Assembly (NCBI RefSeq): GCF_000013645.1
Contig: NC_007951.1
Span: 4,278,001-4,342,000 of the forward strand
From: Paraburkholderia xenovorans LB400
GTDB taxonomy: Bacteria > Pseudomonadota > Gammaproteobacteria > Burkholderiales > Burkholderiaceae
DNA length: 64,000 bases
Direction: 5' to 3'
The notes beneath the pieces are model-generated. The model was not told where the DNA came from, did no database searches, and saw nothing but the letters and a program-made list of their open reading frames with translations. The position numbers and the translations under genes are program-made. Positions 50,171-62,438 of this stretch are shown here, in pieces. Position 1 is the first letter of the stretch; each line of letters starts with the position of its first letter.

Positions 50171-51040
50171 TCACGCTGAGGTCTTGCGGCCGGACCAGTC
50201 GCGCGCGAACTGCCACGCGACACGTCCTGAACGCGAGCCGCGCTCCAGCGCCCACACCAGCGCGTCGCCGCGCGCCGCTTCCACTTCGGCGTCGTCGCAA
50301 CCGAAATGCCGCAGCCAGTGGCCGATGATCGACAAGTAGTCGTCCTGTTTGAACGGATAGAAGCTGACCCACAGCCCGAAACGCTCGGACAGCGAGATTT
50401 TCTCTTCCACCAGTTCGCCGGGGTGAATCTCGCCGTCCGACGTGTGCTTGTACGTCTCGTTGTCGCTCATATACTCGGGCAACAGATGGCGGCGGTTCGA
50501 CGTCGCGTAAATCAGCACGTTGTCCGACTGCGCGGCGATCGAGCCGTCGAGCGCGACCTTCAGCGCCTTGTAGCCCGACTCGCCGTCTTCGAACGACAGG
50601 TCGTCGCAAAACACCACGAAGCGCTCCGGCCGCTGCGCGATCAGGTCGACGATATCGCCGAGGTCGTGCAGATCGTCCTTGTCCACTTCGATCAGACGTA
50701 GGCCGTCTTTCGCATACGCGTTCAGGCAGGCCTTGATCAGCGACGATTTGCCGGTGCCGCGCGCGCCCGTCAGCAGCACGTTGTTGGCCGGCTGCTTATG
50801 CACGAATTGACGCGTGTTCTGCTCGATCAGGCCTTTCTGGCGATCGATGTTCTGCAGATCGTCGAGCGTGATCGCCGAGATGGCCGGCACCGGCTGCAGG
50901 TAGCCGCGACCCTGGCGCTTACGCCAGCGAAACGCGACCGCGGCCGACCAGTCGATCTGCGGCGCGGCGGGCGGAAGCATGGCCTCCAGGCGGACGAGCA
51001 CGGCTTCGGCTCGGGTCAGAAACTGTTCGAGTTTGTCCAT
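50171..51040 (-). CDS. DUF815 AAA+ ATPase
   Basis: 289 aa, function unknown. AAA+ fold: Walker A VLLTGARGTGKSSLIKA near residue 92, Walker B-like RFVVFCDDLSFED near 143, sensor-like LIYATSNRRHLLPE, and a C-terminal lid. Matches DUF815, conserved next to argJ and mutT in betaproteobacteria. Overlaps nothing; 54 bp from argJ. Confidence 0.88.
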   Translation of the reverse strand: MDKLEQFLTRAEAVLVRLEAMLPPAAPQIDWSAAVAFRWRKRQGRGYLQPVPAISAITLDDLQNIDRQKGLIEQNTRQFVHKQPANNVLLTGARGTGKSSLIKACLNAYAKDGLRLIEVDKDDLHDLGDIVDLIAQRPERFVVFCDDLSFEDGESGYKALKVALDGSIAAQSDNVLIYATSNRRHLLPEYMSDNETYKHTSDGEIHPGELVEEKISLSERFGLWVSFYPFKQDDYLSIIGHWLRHFGCDDAEVEAARGDALVWALERGSRSGRVAWQFARDWSGRKTSA

Positions 51041-51094
51041 GACTATGAGGTAAGCGGCCAGCAGGCCGCGTTAAAACCCTGATGAGGAACCTGG

Positions 51095-52336
51095 TTACGA
51101 ACGATAGTCGGCGTTGATACTCACGTAGTCGTGCGACAGGTCGCAAGTCCAGATCGTGGCTTGCGCATCGCCGCGCCCGAGTACGACACGAATGCCGATC
51201 TCGCTCTTTTTCATGACGCGCTGGCCGTCTTCTTCACGGTAGGCCGGATTGCGGCCGCCGGCAGTCGCAACCAGCACGTCGTCGAGATACAGATCGATCT
51301 TGCCGACGTCGAGATCGTCCACGCCGGCATAGCCGATGGCCGCCAGAATGCGGCCGAGATTCGGGTCCGATGCATAGAAAGCCGTCTTCACGAGCGGCGA
51401 GTGGCCGATCGCATACGCGATCTGGCGGCATTCGCCGACGCTCGACCCGCCTTCGACATGCACGGTCATGAATTTGGTCGCGCCTTCGCCGTCGCGCACG
51501 ATCAGTTGTGCGAGGGTCTGGGCGACCTCGGTCACCGCGTCGCGCAGCGCTGCATAAGCGGGCGAGTCGGTGGACGTGATCGCCGGCAGGCTCGATTTGC
51601 CCGACGCGATCAGGATGAACGAATCATTGGTCGACGTATCGCCGTCGATCGTAATGCAGTTGAACGAGCGGTCTGCCACGTGCCTGACCAGCGCATCGAG
51701 CACCGGCTGGGCGACGGCGGCGTCGAACGCGAGAAAGCCGAGCATGGTCGCCATGTTCGGCCTGATCATGCCGGCGCCCTTGCTGATGCCGGTCAGCGTG
51801 ACCGTGTGACCCTCGATCGTGACCTGGCGCGAGGTGGCCTTGGGCAGCGTGTCCGTGGTCATGATCGCCTGCGCGGCGTCGTACCAGTTCGCTTCCTTGC
51901 GATTCGCCAGCGCAGCCGGCAGCCCAGCCTTCAGACGATCGACCGGCAGCGGCTCCAGAATCACGCCCGTCGAAAACGGCAGCACCTGTTCCGGCGTGAT
52001 GTCCGCCAGACGCGCGAGCTCCGCGCAGGTTTCGCGCGCCGCCACCAGGCCCGGTTCGCCCGTGCCCGCGTTCGCGTTGCCGGTATTGATCACCAGCGCG
52101 CGAATCGGCTTGCCGCCCGCGCGCACGCGGTCCAGATTCTCGCGGCACACGGTGACGGGCGCCGCGCAAAAACGGTTCTGCGTGAACACGCCGCCGACCG
52201 TGGCGCCTTCGCCCACGGAAATGACGAGCACGTCCTTGCGGTTCGGCTTGCGGATATTCGCCTCCGCCCAGCCGAGCGAAACGCCGGCGACGGGATGGAG
52301 TTGAGCGGGATCGATCGAGGGGAAATTGACAGCCAT
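51095..52336 (-). CDS. argJ: Glutamate N-acetyltransferase / amino-acid acetyltransferase
   Basis: Bifunctional ArgJ of arginine synthesis (recycles acetyl from N-acetylornithine and can make N-acetylglutamate). 413 aa. The self-cleavage site is [11 protein letters not shown] (cleavage before Thr, which becomes the nucleophile). [25 protein letters not shown] and [10 protein letters not shown] are also seen. Start ATG 52336 ([13 protein letters not shown]). Second gene of secA-argJ-DUF815-mutT, though a terminator-like hairpin lies between secA and argJ. Confidence 0.96.
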   Translation of the reverse strand: MAVNFPSIDPAQLHPVAGVSLGWAEANIRKPNRKDVLVISVGEGATVGGVFTQNRFCAAPVTVCRENLDRVRAGGKPIRALVINTGNANAGTGEPGLVAARETCAELARLADITPEQVLPFSTGVILEPLPVDRLKAGLPAALANRKEANWYDAAQAIMTTDTLPKATSRQVTIEGHTVTLTGISKGAGMIRPNMATMLGFLAFDAAVAQPVLDALVRHVADRSFNCITIDGDTSTNDSFILIASGKSSLPAITSTDSPAYAALRDAVTEVAQTLAQLIVRDGEGATKFMTVHVEGGSSVGECRQIAYAIGHSPLVKTAFYASDPNLGRILAAIGYAGVDDLDVGKIDLYLDDVLVATAGGRNPAYREEDGQRVMKKSEIGIRVVLGRGDAQATIWTCDLSHDYVSINADYRS

Positions 52337-52447
52337 GGTCGCGACCTGTCGAAGAAAATGCCGGCAGGCGCCGGCATCGAGGGAAACGGAAACTGATGGC
52401 CCGGGCATGCTGCCGGACCACCGCGAAATCGGGACAAGCTACCGCGC

Positions 52448-52480
52448 AAAAACGACGCGGCGCGCCTCGCAGCGCGCCGC
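52448..52480 (-). terminator. Terminator-like hairpin after secA
   Basis: Minus strand GCGGCGCGC/GCGCGCCGC, 9 bp all G/C, 6-nt loop, then GTCG and five T; just past the secA stop. The T-run is offset by four bases, so termination may be partial. Confidence 0.6.
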
Positions 52481-52488
52481 CTTCGGCA

Positions 52489-55299
<2,811 letters not shown>

Positions 55300-55590
55300 C
55301 GGATCGGTGTCTGCGTCGCGGCTTCGGCTGGGTCGCGCCGTGCAATTCGTGCACGTGCGCTCCGGGGGTCAGAAGGGCCTCGGCGGCTTAGTCCAAGAGT
55401 GAATTCGAATCGCGCATTTTAGCACGCGCCCCCGCCCACGCCTGTGTCAGCAATGAGACGGCGGCAGGGCATCCGAAGCCCGCAGCAGCGCGCCCGGAGA
55501 GTGCGCATGAGGCGGGTCCGCGTGCATCCCGCGCGGTACAATCGCGGCGTGAACGCGCATAGGGTGCGAACACGCCGCTACCCATCGAAA
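55300..55590. other. Divergent region between secA and the DUF721 gene
   Basis: About 290 bp, no credible gene; an open frame upstream of DUF721 is Arg-rich and lacks a ribosome site. It should carry the secA promoter (minus) and the DUF721 promoter (plus). I could not place either with confidence. No secM-like arrest peptide gene is evident. Confidence 0.5.
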
Positions 55591-56076
55591 ATGAGCCGTT
55601 TTCCTTCCTTTTCAAGGCCGCCGCCCAAGCAGTTCAAGGCGCGCCGCCCGCAGCCGGTCGCCGAAGTGCTCAATCGCACGGATGCGTTCGCGGCCCTGCG
55701 CGCGGGCGTCGAGCAGATTGCGGCGCTGGAAAAGGACCTGCGCGCGCTGCTGCCCGACTATCTGGCAACGAGCGTCGAGCCCAGCTTTATCAAGGAAGGT
55801 GTGCTCGCCCTGTTTGCCGGCCATAACGCGCTGGCGGCACGGCTTCGGCATCTGGAGCCGCGGCTGTTGTCGGATCTGCAGCAGCGCGGCTGGCCCGTCA
55901 ATGCACTGCGGATTCGGGTGCGGCCGCAACCGGTCAAGGAACCGCCGCCGGTCAAGCAGGCCCGCATGACGCCGGCCGGCGCGGATGCGCTCCACGCGCT
56001 GAGCGAATCGCTGGCGCCGTCGCCTTTGCAGGAAGCCCTGGCGAAAATGGCGGCCCGGCATCGGAGAAATCGCTAG
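55591..56076 (+). CDS. DUF721/DciA-like protein
   Basis: 161 aa. KH-like DUF721 core (VAEVLNRTDAFAALRAGVEQ ... LLPDYLATSVEPSFIKEGVLALFAG ... WPVNALRIRVRPQ) and a basic, Pro-rich N-terminus. DciA of this family loads the DnaB helicase in bacteria that lack DnaC; that function is inferred from the family. It lies between secA and lpxC. Start at ATG 55591 (MSRFPSF); ribosome site weak. Confidence 0.85.
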   Translation: MSRFPSFSRPPPKQFKARRPQPVAEVLNRTDAFAALRAGVEQIAALEKDLRALLPDYLATSVEPSFIKEGVLALFAGHNALAARLRHLEPRLLSDLQQRGWPVNALRIRVRPQPVKEPPPVKQARMTPAGADALHALSESLAPSPLQEALAKMAARHRRNR

Positions 56077-56080
56077 GCAG

Positions 56081-56112
56081 AAAAAAAGCGGCCCGACTGG
56101 GCCGCTTGCTTT
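56081..56112. terminator. Bidirectional intrinsic terminator
   Basis: AAGCGGCCC-GACT-GGGCCGCTT with an A-tract on the left and TTGCTTTT on the right, between convergent DUF721 and lpxC. Confidence 0.85.
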
Positions 56113-56147
56113 TCATCCGCTTGTTTCGGAAATTTCGCCGGAAGGCG

Positions 56148-57065
56148 TCAGGCGAAAGCCGTCTGCGTTTCGTAGGCAAAGCCGCGCGGTGCCTTCTGCG
56201 TGTCGTCGAAGGTGACGATTTCGTACGAATCTTCGTGCGCCAACAGCTCCCGCAGCAGCGCGTTGTTCAGGCCGTGGCCGGACTTGTACGCGGTGTACGA
56301 CGCCAGCAACGGATGCCCGACCACATACAGATCGCCGATCGCGTCGAGCATCTTGTGTTTCACGAACTCGTCGTCGTAGCGCAAGCCGTCGTTGTTCAGA
56401 ATGCGGTACTCATCCAGCACGATTGCGTTGTCCATGCTGCCGCCGCGCGCAAGACCCAGTTCGCGCATCATTTCCACTTCATGCGCAAAACCGAACGTGC
56501 GGGCACGCGCGATCTCGCGCACATACGACGTATTGGCAAAATCCACTTCCAGCGCCTGGCCGGTTTTATCCACAGCCGGGTGACGGAAATCGATCGTGAA
56601 TTTGAGCTTGAAACCGAAATACGGATCGAGACGCGCGAATTTATCGCCGTCGCGAATCTCCACCGGCTTGGTGACCTTGATGAATTTCTTCGCCGCGTTC
56701 TGCTCTTCAATACCTGCAGATTGAATCAGAAACACGAACGAACCGGCACTGCCGTCCATGATGGGAATTTCTTCGGCGGTGACGTCGACATACAGGTTGT
56801 CGATGCCAAGACCGGCGCAGGCGGACATCAGATGCTCGATGGTCGAGACGCGCGCGCCGTCTTTCTGCAAGACAGAAGCCAGACGCGTATCGCCAATCGC
56901 CATCGCCGACGCGGGAATGTCGACCGGCGTGGCCAGATCCACGCGCGAAAACACGATGCCCGTATCCGGCCCCGCCGGACGGAGCGTCAGTTCGACTTTA
57001 CGGCCCGAGTGCAGACCAATGCCGACTGTCTTGACGATTTGTTTGATAGTGCGCTGCTTCAACAT
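56148..57065 (-). CDS. lpxC: UDP-3-O-acyl-N-acetylglucosamine deacetylase
   Basis: Committed step of lipid A synthesis. 305 aa. Zn ligands are visible: His in [10 protein letters not shown], and His and Asp in [13 protein letters not shown]; the catalytic His is in [11 protein letters not shown]. Also seen: [16 protein letters not shown]. Start at ATG 57065. An intact GGAGTATACTCC palindrome (57120-57131) upstream contains a TATACT that may be its -10. Confidence 0.97.
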   Translation of the reverse strand: MLKQRTIKQIVKTVGIGLHSGRKVELTLRPAGPDTGIVFSRVDLATPVDIPASAMAIGDTRLASVLQKDGARVSTIEHLMSACAGLGIDNLYVDVTAEEIPIMDGSAGSFVFLIQSAGIEEQNAAKKFIKVTKPVEIRDGDKFARLDPYFGFKLKFTIDFRHPAVDKTGQALEVDFANTSYVREIARARTFGFAHEVEMMRELGLARGGSMDNAIVLDEYRILNNDGLRYDDEFVKHKMLDAIGDLYVVGHPLLASYTAYKSGHGLNNALLRELLAHEDSYEIVTFDDTQKAPRGFAYETQTAFA

Positions 57066-57352
57066 GGTGATCTTCTATTCGATTGAAAATCCCAATCGGG
57101 ACTTTTTATTCCATAGCGCGGAGTATACTCCAATACCCTAAAGAGCGTCTTTGCGCGGAACGTATCAATCTGTTTCGCTGCGTTACCCTTGGGCGCCCGT
57201 CAGGGGAAGCGTGACGGGCCGATGTCCCGGAACGGAGGCGTTTCCGGTCATCGGCCCGCGTAACGGCCTGTCACAAAAGCGTCTTATCGGCCGTTGCCCT
57301 GGCACAACGCGCAAAGCGTATGCCCAAGGTGAAGGCCGCGACGCCAACGTGC
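57066..57352 (-). other. lpxC upstream region with a nested hairpin
   Basis: 287 bp without a gene. Near lpxC: AAAAGTCCC-GATT-GGGATTTT (about 57083-57104) and palindrome GGAGTATACTCC (57120-57131). Farther out: a 42-bp nested hairpin (57216-57257, outer arms GGGCCGATG/CATCGGCCC, inner arms CCGGAA/TTCCGG), then AACGGCC/GGCCGTT (57262-57268, 57289-57295). No T-run follows the large hairpin, so it is not a plain terminator of the peroxiredoxin gene. Confidence 0.55.
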
Positions 57353-57856
57353 CTAGCTCAACGTGGCGAGAATACTCCCTGCATCGCTGACTTCGAATTT
57401 GCCGGCAGCCTCGACGTTCAACGTCTTGACCACGCCGTCGTCGACCACCATCGCGTAGCGCTGGGAACGGATTCCCATGCCGCGCGCCGACAAATCCTGC
57501 TCGAGACCGAGCGCTCGCGTGAAAGCCGCACTGCCGTCCGCCATCATGCGCACCTTGCCCGAGGCGTGCTGATCGCGTCCCCACGCGCCCATTACGAACG
57601 CGTCGTTGACGGACACGCACCAGATTTCGTCGATGCCGAGAGCGCGCAACTGCCCGGCATGCTCGACATAACCCGGTACATGTTTGGCTGAACAGGTCGG
57701 CGTGAACGCGCCCGGCAATCCGAAGATCACCACACGCTTGCCCGCCGTCTGCTCGCGCACGTCGAAGCTGTTAGGCCCGATCGTGCAGCCCGCCCGCTCG
57801 TCTTCGATCAACTCGAAGAGCGTTGCGTCGGGCAGCTTGTCACCTGTCTGAATCAT
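57353..57856 (-). CDS. Peroxiredoxin (Prx5 type)
   Basis: Thiol peroxidase, 167 aa. Peroxidatic Cys in FGLPGAFTPTCSAKHVPGY, the Prx5/AhpE-like motif, then VNDAFVMGAWGRDQ and DLSARGMGIRSQRYAMVVDDG. No fused glutaredoxin is present. Start ATG 57856 (MIQTGDKLPDATLF), preceded by AAGGA. It lies between ftsZ and lpxC; this placement is common in betaproteobacteria but has no evident link to division. Confidence 0.9.
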   Translation of the reverse strand: MIQTGDKLPDATLFELIEDERAGCTIGPNSFDVREQTAGKRVVIFGLPGAFTPTCSAKHVPGYVEHAGQLRALGIDEIWCVSVNDAFVMGAWGRDQHASGKVRMMADGSAAFTRALGLEQDLSARGMGIRSQRYAMVVDDGVVKTLNVEAAGKFEVSDAGSILATLS

Positions 57857-58107
57857 GCTCAGTCCTTTGCATCGATGCGAAGCACGCTCGCACGTCGTCG
57901 TGTCGCAGTGAAAAACCGGCATGAACCCCACTACACGTTCCGCCGCCCGGCGACAGTCGCCCACTCCGCTTCGCGAATCCGAAGAGGGCAGTTGTCCTTG
58001 TCGCGAATCCTCAAAGATACGCGACTTGTTCGCCGTTCACCCGCCACGCTCGTGCACTCGTCCGCCAGCGCCAGAATCGGCGCGGCAACGAAAGCCTGCC
58101 CGTGCGC

Positions 58108-59304
58108 TCAGTCCGCCTGCTTGCGCAGGAATGCCGGAATGTCGTACGTGTCGACGCCCTTTTCCTGGAGCGCCTGCACATGCGAAGCGGCCGTATCGCG
58201 CGACGTGCGCCACACTGCCGGCGTATCCAGCGCACCGTAATCGGCGGTGCTGGCGTGCGCCGACTGCGGTGCGTACGCAGCGTGCGCGTTGACCGGCTGG
58301 TTGTCGGTGCCGGTGCGCAGCAGCGTCATCGGTGCCGATTGCTGCTTCTTCGCCGCACGGCCCAGACCCGTTGCCACGACCGTCACGCGCAGCGCGTCGC
58401 CCATTGCATCGTCGTACACCGCGCCGAAAATCACGGTGGCATCTTCCGCAGCATAGCTCTTGATGGTGTTCATCACTTCGCGCGTTTCCGACAGACGCAG
58501 CGAACGGCTCGACGTGATGTTGACCAGCACGCCACGCGCACCCGACAGATCCACCCCTTCCAGCAGCGGGCTGGCGACAGCCTGCTCGGCGGCCAGACGC
58601 GCGCGATCGACGCCGGCAACCGTCGCCGTGCCCATCATTGCCTTGCCCTGCTCGCCCATCACCGTCTTCACGTCTTCGAAGTCGACGTTCACCAGACCGT
58701 CGACGTTGATGATTTCCGCGATGCCGGCAACTGCGTTGTTCAGAACGTCGTCTGCGCACTGGAAGCACTTGTCCATCTCGGCGTCATCGCCCATCACCTC
58801 GAACAGCTTGTCGTTCAGAACGACGATCAGCGAGTCGACGTGATCCTCCAGTTGCTGCGAACCGGCTTCCGCGACGCGCATCCGCTTGCCGCCTTCGAAT
58901 TCGAACGGCTTGCTGACCACGCCAACGGTCAAGATACCCATTTCCTTGGCGATCTGCGCGACCACGGGTGCTGCGCCCGTGCCCGTGCCGCCGCCCATGC
59001 CGGCCGTGATGAAGACCATGTGCGCGCCGCGCAGTGCGTCGGCGATGCGCTCACGGGCTTCTTCCGCTGCGGCGCGGCCCATTTCCGGCTTCGCGCCGGC
59101 GCCCAGACCCGTGTTGCCGAGCTGGATCACCGCGGAGGCGCGCGAACGCGACAGCGCCTGCGCGTCCGTGTTCATCACGATGAAGTCGACGCCTTGCACG
59201 CCTTTGTTGATCATGTGCTGAACGGCATTGCCGCCAGCGCCACCTACTCCGATCACCTTGATGATGGTGCCGTTCGTTTCGGTTTCCAGCATTTGGAAAT
59301 CCAT
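58108..59304 (-). CDS. ftsZ: Cell division GTPase FtsZ
   Basis: Tubulin homologue that forms the division ring. 398 aa. Seen: IKVIGVGGAGGNAVQHM, the tubulin signature GGGTGTGAAPVVA near residue 105, and a variable linker from about 318. The conserved C-terminal peptide DTYDIPAFLRKQAD binds FtsA and ZipA. Start ATG 59304 (MDFQMLETE) has GGAGG upstream. The gap 57857-58107 behind it contains two copies of GGATTCGCGA but no gene. Confidence 0.98.
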   Translation of the reverse strand: MDFQMLETETNGTIIKVIGVGGAGGNAVQHMINKGVQGVDFIVMNTDAQALSRSRASAVIQLGNTGLGAGAKPEMGRAAAEEARERIADALRGAHMVFITAGMGGGTGTGAAPVVAQIAKEMGILTVGVVSKPFEFEGGKRMRVAEAGSQQLEDHVDSLIVVLNDKLFEVMGDDAEMDKCFQCADDVLNNAVAGIAEIINVDGLVNVDFEDVKTVMGEQGKAMMGTATVAGVDRARLAAEQAVASPLLEGVDLSGARGVLVNITSSRSLRLSETREVMNTIKSYAAEDATVIFGAVYDDAMGDALRVTVVATGLGRAAKKQQSAPMTLLRTGTDNQPVNAHAAYAPQSAHASTADYGALDTPAVWRTSRDTAASHVQALQEKGVDTYDIPAFLRKQAD

Positions 59305-59454
59305 GATGCCTCCGTCAAGATAAAAAATTACAGCCACTCGGCCGTTATTCGGCGGGAGATCGGGCAACCTCCTGTCGCGCGCTGGCCGCCGGCACCAGCG
59401 CGTATTCCTAAAACCCGTTCGAAACCTGTTCTGTGCAGCGATACAGCGAATGCT

Positions 59455-60687
59455 TTAGAAGTTGCCGAGGAACCAGTCCTTCATGCGCGTGAACACCTGG
59501 CCCATCGAGCCCGACTGCACGGCGACCTTGCGGCCGCGCATGCGTTGCGAGCGCCCTTCGACGAGCAGGCCCATCGCCGTCGAGTAGCGCGGATTGCGCA
59601 CCACGTCGGCGAGACCGCCCGCGTATTCCGGCACGCCGATCCGCACCGGCTTCAGGAAAATGTCCTCACCGAGCTCGACCATGCCGAGCATCATCGACGC
59701 GCCGCCGGTCAGCACCACGCCGGAGCTCAGCAGTTCCTCGTAACCCGACTCGCGCACCACCTGCTGCACGAGCGAAAACAGTTCTTCGACACGCGGCTCG
59801 ACCACCGCCGCCAGCGCCTGGCGCGACAGCGTGCGCGGGCCGCGCTCGCCGAGTCCCGGCACTTCGATCATTTCGTCCGGATCGGCCAGCGCCTGCTTGG
59901 CGATGCCGTAATCCACCTTGATGTCTTCCGCGTCCGGCGTGGGCGTGCGCAGCGCCATCGCGATGTCGCTCGTGATCTGGTCGCCGGCGATCGGAATCAC
60001 CGCCGTATGCCGGATCGCGCCTTCGCTGAAAATCGCGATGTCCGTCGTGCCGCCGCCGATATCCACCAGCACCACGCCGAGTTCTTTTTCGTCTTCCGTC
60101 AGCACCGCGAGCGACGAAGCGAGCGGCTGCAGGATCAGATCGTTCACTTCGAGCCCGCAGCGGCGCACGCACTTCACGATGTTCTGCGCCGCGCTCACCG
60201 CGCCGGTGACGATATGCACCTTCACTTCGAGGCGAATGCCGCTCATGCCGATCGGCTCGCGCACATCTTCCTGCCCGTCGATGATGAATTCCTGCGTCAG
60301 GATATGCAGCACCTGCTGATCGGTCGGGATGTTGATCGCCTTCGCCGTTTCGATCACGCGCGCCACGTCCGTCTGCGTGACTTCCTTCTCCTTGATCGCG
60401 ACCATGCCGCTGGAATTGAAGCTGCGGATATGGCTGCCGGCAATCCCGGTAAATACGTTCGTGATCTTGCAGTCGGCCATCAGCTCGGCTTCTTCGAGCG
60501 CGCGCTGAATGGACTGCACGGTGGCCTCGATATTCACCACCACGCCTTTCTTGAGCCCCTTCGATTCGCTCTGGCCGAGGCCGATCACCTCGTAGTGACC
60601 TTCGCCCTTCAACTCGGCGACGATGGCCACGACCTTCGACGTCCCGATGTCGAGGGCGACCAGCAGATCTTTATAGTCTTTACTCAT
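59455..60687 (-). CDS. ftsA: Cell division protein FtsA
   Basis: Actin-like membrane tether of FtsZ. 410 aa. LLVALDIGTSKVVAIVAEL (phosphate 1), GVVLVDIGGGTTDIAIF (phosphate 2), and LTGGASMMLGM (adenosine). The C-terminal amphipathic helix FTRMKDWFLGNF is the membrane anchor. 27 bp downstream of ftsQ; 150 bp before ftsZ. Confidence 0.98.
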   Translation of the reverse strand: MSKDYKDLLVALDIGTSKVVAIVAELKGEGHYEVIGLGQSESKGLKKGVVVNIEATVQSIQRALEEAELMADCKITNVFTGIAGSHIRSFNSSGMVAIKEKEVTQTDVARVIETAKAINIPTDQQVLHILTQEFIIDGQEDVREPIGMSGIRLEVKVHIVTGAVSAAQNIVKCVRRCGLEVNDLILQPLASSLAVLTEDEKELGVVLVDIGGGTTDIAIFSEGAIRHTAVIPIAGDQITSDIAMALRTPTPDAEDIKVDYGIAKQALADPDEMIEVPGLGERGPRTLSRQALAAVVEPRVEELFSLVQQVVRESGYEELLSSGVVLTGGASMMLGMVELGEDIFLKPVRIGVPEYAGGLADVVRNPRYSTAMGLLVEGRSQRMRGRKVAVQSGSMGQVFTRMKDWFLGNF

Positions 60688-60714
60688 AGCGTGCTCATTG
60701 CGTGTGATGTCCGT

Positions 60715-61467
60715 TTACTTCTTGCCCTTGTCGGGTTCGGTGATAAAGCGCATCCCTGCCGCGCGAATCGCGAAACCGTTCGGATAGCGCAAGTCCGCAT
60801 ACTCGATATCCTTTCCCCAACGTTGCGTCACCGCGTTCCACGCCGCAGTCAGCCGGCGGCTCCGATCGAGTAGCGTGTCCTGATTGCGCTCGCGCCCAAG
60901 TTCCACCTGCGTGCCGTTCGAGAGCTTCACCGTCCACGCGTAGCGCGGCGACAGCGTCACTTCTTCAGGCGTCGCGCCCAACGGCGCAAACCATTTCTGG
61001 AAGTCGTGATACCGCGCGACCACCTCTTTTGCCGTGCCGTCCGGACCGTCGAACGCGGGCAGATCCTCTTCGAGCTCGCCCTGATTCGCGGTGAACAACT
61101 CGCCGTCGACGCTCACCAGCTGATCGCTGCCCCACGTCCCCAGCGGTTTGTACTCTTCGAGCGTGACAGCCAGCGCATTCGGCCAGACGCGCCGCACGCT
61201 CGCATGACGCACCCACGGCATCTGCTCGAACGCCTGACGCGCCACGTCGAGATCCACCGTAAAAAAGTTGCCCTTCAAACGCCCCACGACACCCGCGCGC
61301 ACCGTCGGCGAATTGATGTGCTCGGTGTCGCCGTCGATCTGGATTTGGCGCAGCGCGAAATTCGGACGCTGGATCAGCCAGTAACCGCCTGCCGCCAGCA
61401 GCACAAGCACCAGCAACACATGCAATGCGTTGGAGGCGAAATTGAGCTGGCGAACGTTGTTCCACAT
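60715..61467 (-). CDS. ftsQ: Cell division protein FtsQ
   Basis: 250 aa bitopic protein of the divisome. Short cytoplasmic start, one membrane helix (ALHVLLVLVLLAAGGYWLI, residues 15-33), then a POTRA domain (FALRQIQIDGDTEHINSPTV) and the FtsQ beta domain. Lies 24 bp after ddl. Confidence 0.95.
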   Translation of the reverse strand: MWNNVRQLNFASNALHVLLVLVLLAAGGYWLIQRPNFALRQIQIDGDTEHINSPTVRAGVVGRLKGNFFTVDLDVARQAFEQMPWVRHASVRRVWPNALAVTLEEYKPLGTWGSDQLVSVDGELFTANQGELEEDLPAFDGPDGTAKEVVARYHDFQKWFAPLGATPEEVTLSPRYAWTVKLSNGTQVELGRERNQDTLLDRSRRLTAAWNAVTQRWGKDIEYADLRYPNGFAIRAAGMRFITEPDKGKK

Positions 61468-61491
61468 GGTGTTGCTTTTGGGTCGCCCCGG

Positions 61492-62433
61492 TTAGTCCTT
61501 GAGCGTCAGCGCCAACACGGCGACAACGAGTTCCTGATAACTGATGCCCACCGCTCTCGCCGCTTTCGGCGGCAGCGAGTGATCGGTCATGCCGGGCGCC
61601 GTGTTCACTTCGAGGAAATACGGGTTGCCGTCGGCGTCGAGCATGAAATCCGCGCGGCCCCAGTCGGTGCAGCCGAGCACGTCGAAGGCACGGCGCGCCA
61701 GCACTTTCAGACGCGCCTCCTCGTCCGCCGTCAGACCGCACGGAATCAGATACTGCGTGTCGTTCGCGATGTACTTCGCGTGGTAATCGTAAAACTCGCC
61801 GGCCGGCACGATGCGGATCACCGGCAAATCCAGATTGCCGGCGATGCACGCGGTGTATTCGCCGCCGCCTTCAATACTCTTTTCGACCACCACGATCCTG
61901 TCGAACTTCACTGCTTCGATCAACGCGGCGGGCAGCGCGTCTGCGCTTTTCACCTTGATTACCGCGACGCTCGAACCTTCGCTCGCCGGCTTCACGAAAA
62001 GCGGCAAACCGAGCTTCGCGACGATCTCCTTGGCGCGCGCTTCGTAGTCGTCGCCGCGCAGCACGGCTTCGAACGGCGGCGTCGGAATACCGAGTTGCTG
62101 CCACACGAGCTTGGTGCGGAACTTGTCCAGACCGAGCGCCGAGCCGAGCACGCCGCTGCCCGTGTAGCGGATGCCGTAAAAATCGAGCGCGCCCTGGATC
62201 TGGCCGTTCTCGCCGTAGCCGCCGTGCAGCGCGTTGAACGCGCGCACGAAGCCCTCTTCCTTCAATGCGGCGAGCGGACGCTCGGCCGGATCGAACGGAT
62301 GCGCGTCGATGCCGGCGTCGCGCAGACCTTGAAGCACGAGACGCCCGGAATTGAGCGACACCTCGCGCTCGGCGGAATTACCGCCGAGCAGCACTGCCAC
62401 CTTGCCGAACTGTTTGGGGTCGATACTGCTCAT
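61492..62433 (-). CDS. ddl: D-alanine--D-alanine ligase
   Basis: Makes D-Ala-D-Ala for peptidoglycan; 313 aa from the ATG at 62433. ATP-grasp signatures [60 protein letters not shown] at 62442 overlapping the murC stop would add three residues, but the AAGGTG ribosome site fits the ATG better. Confidence 0.96.
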
Positions 62434-62438
62434 CTCAC

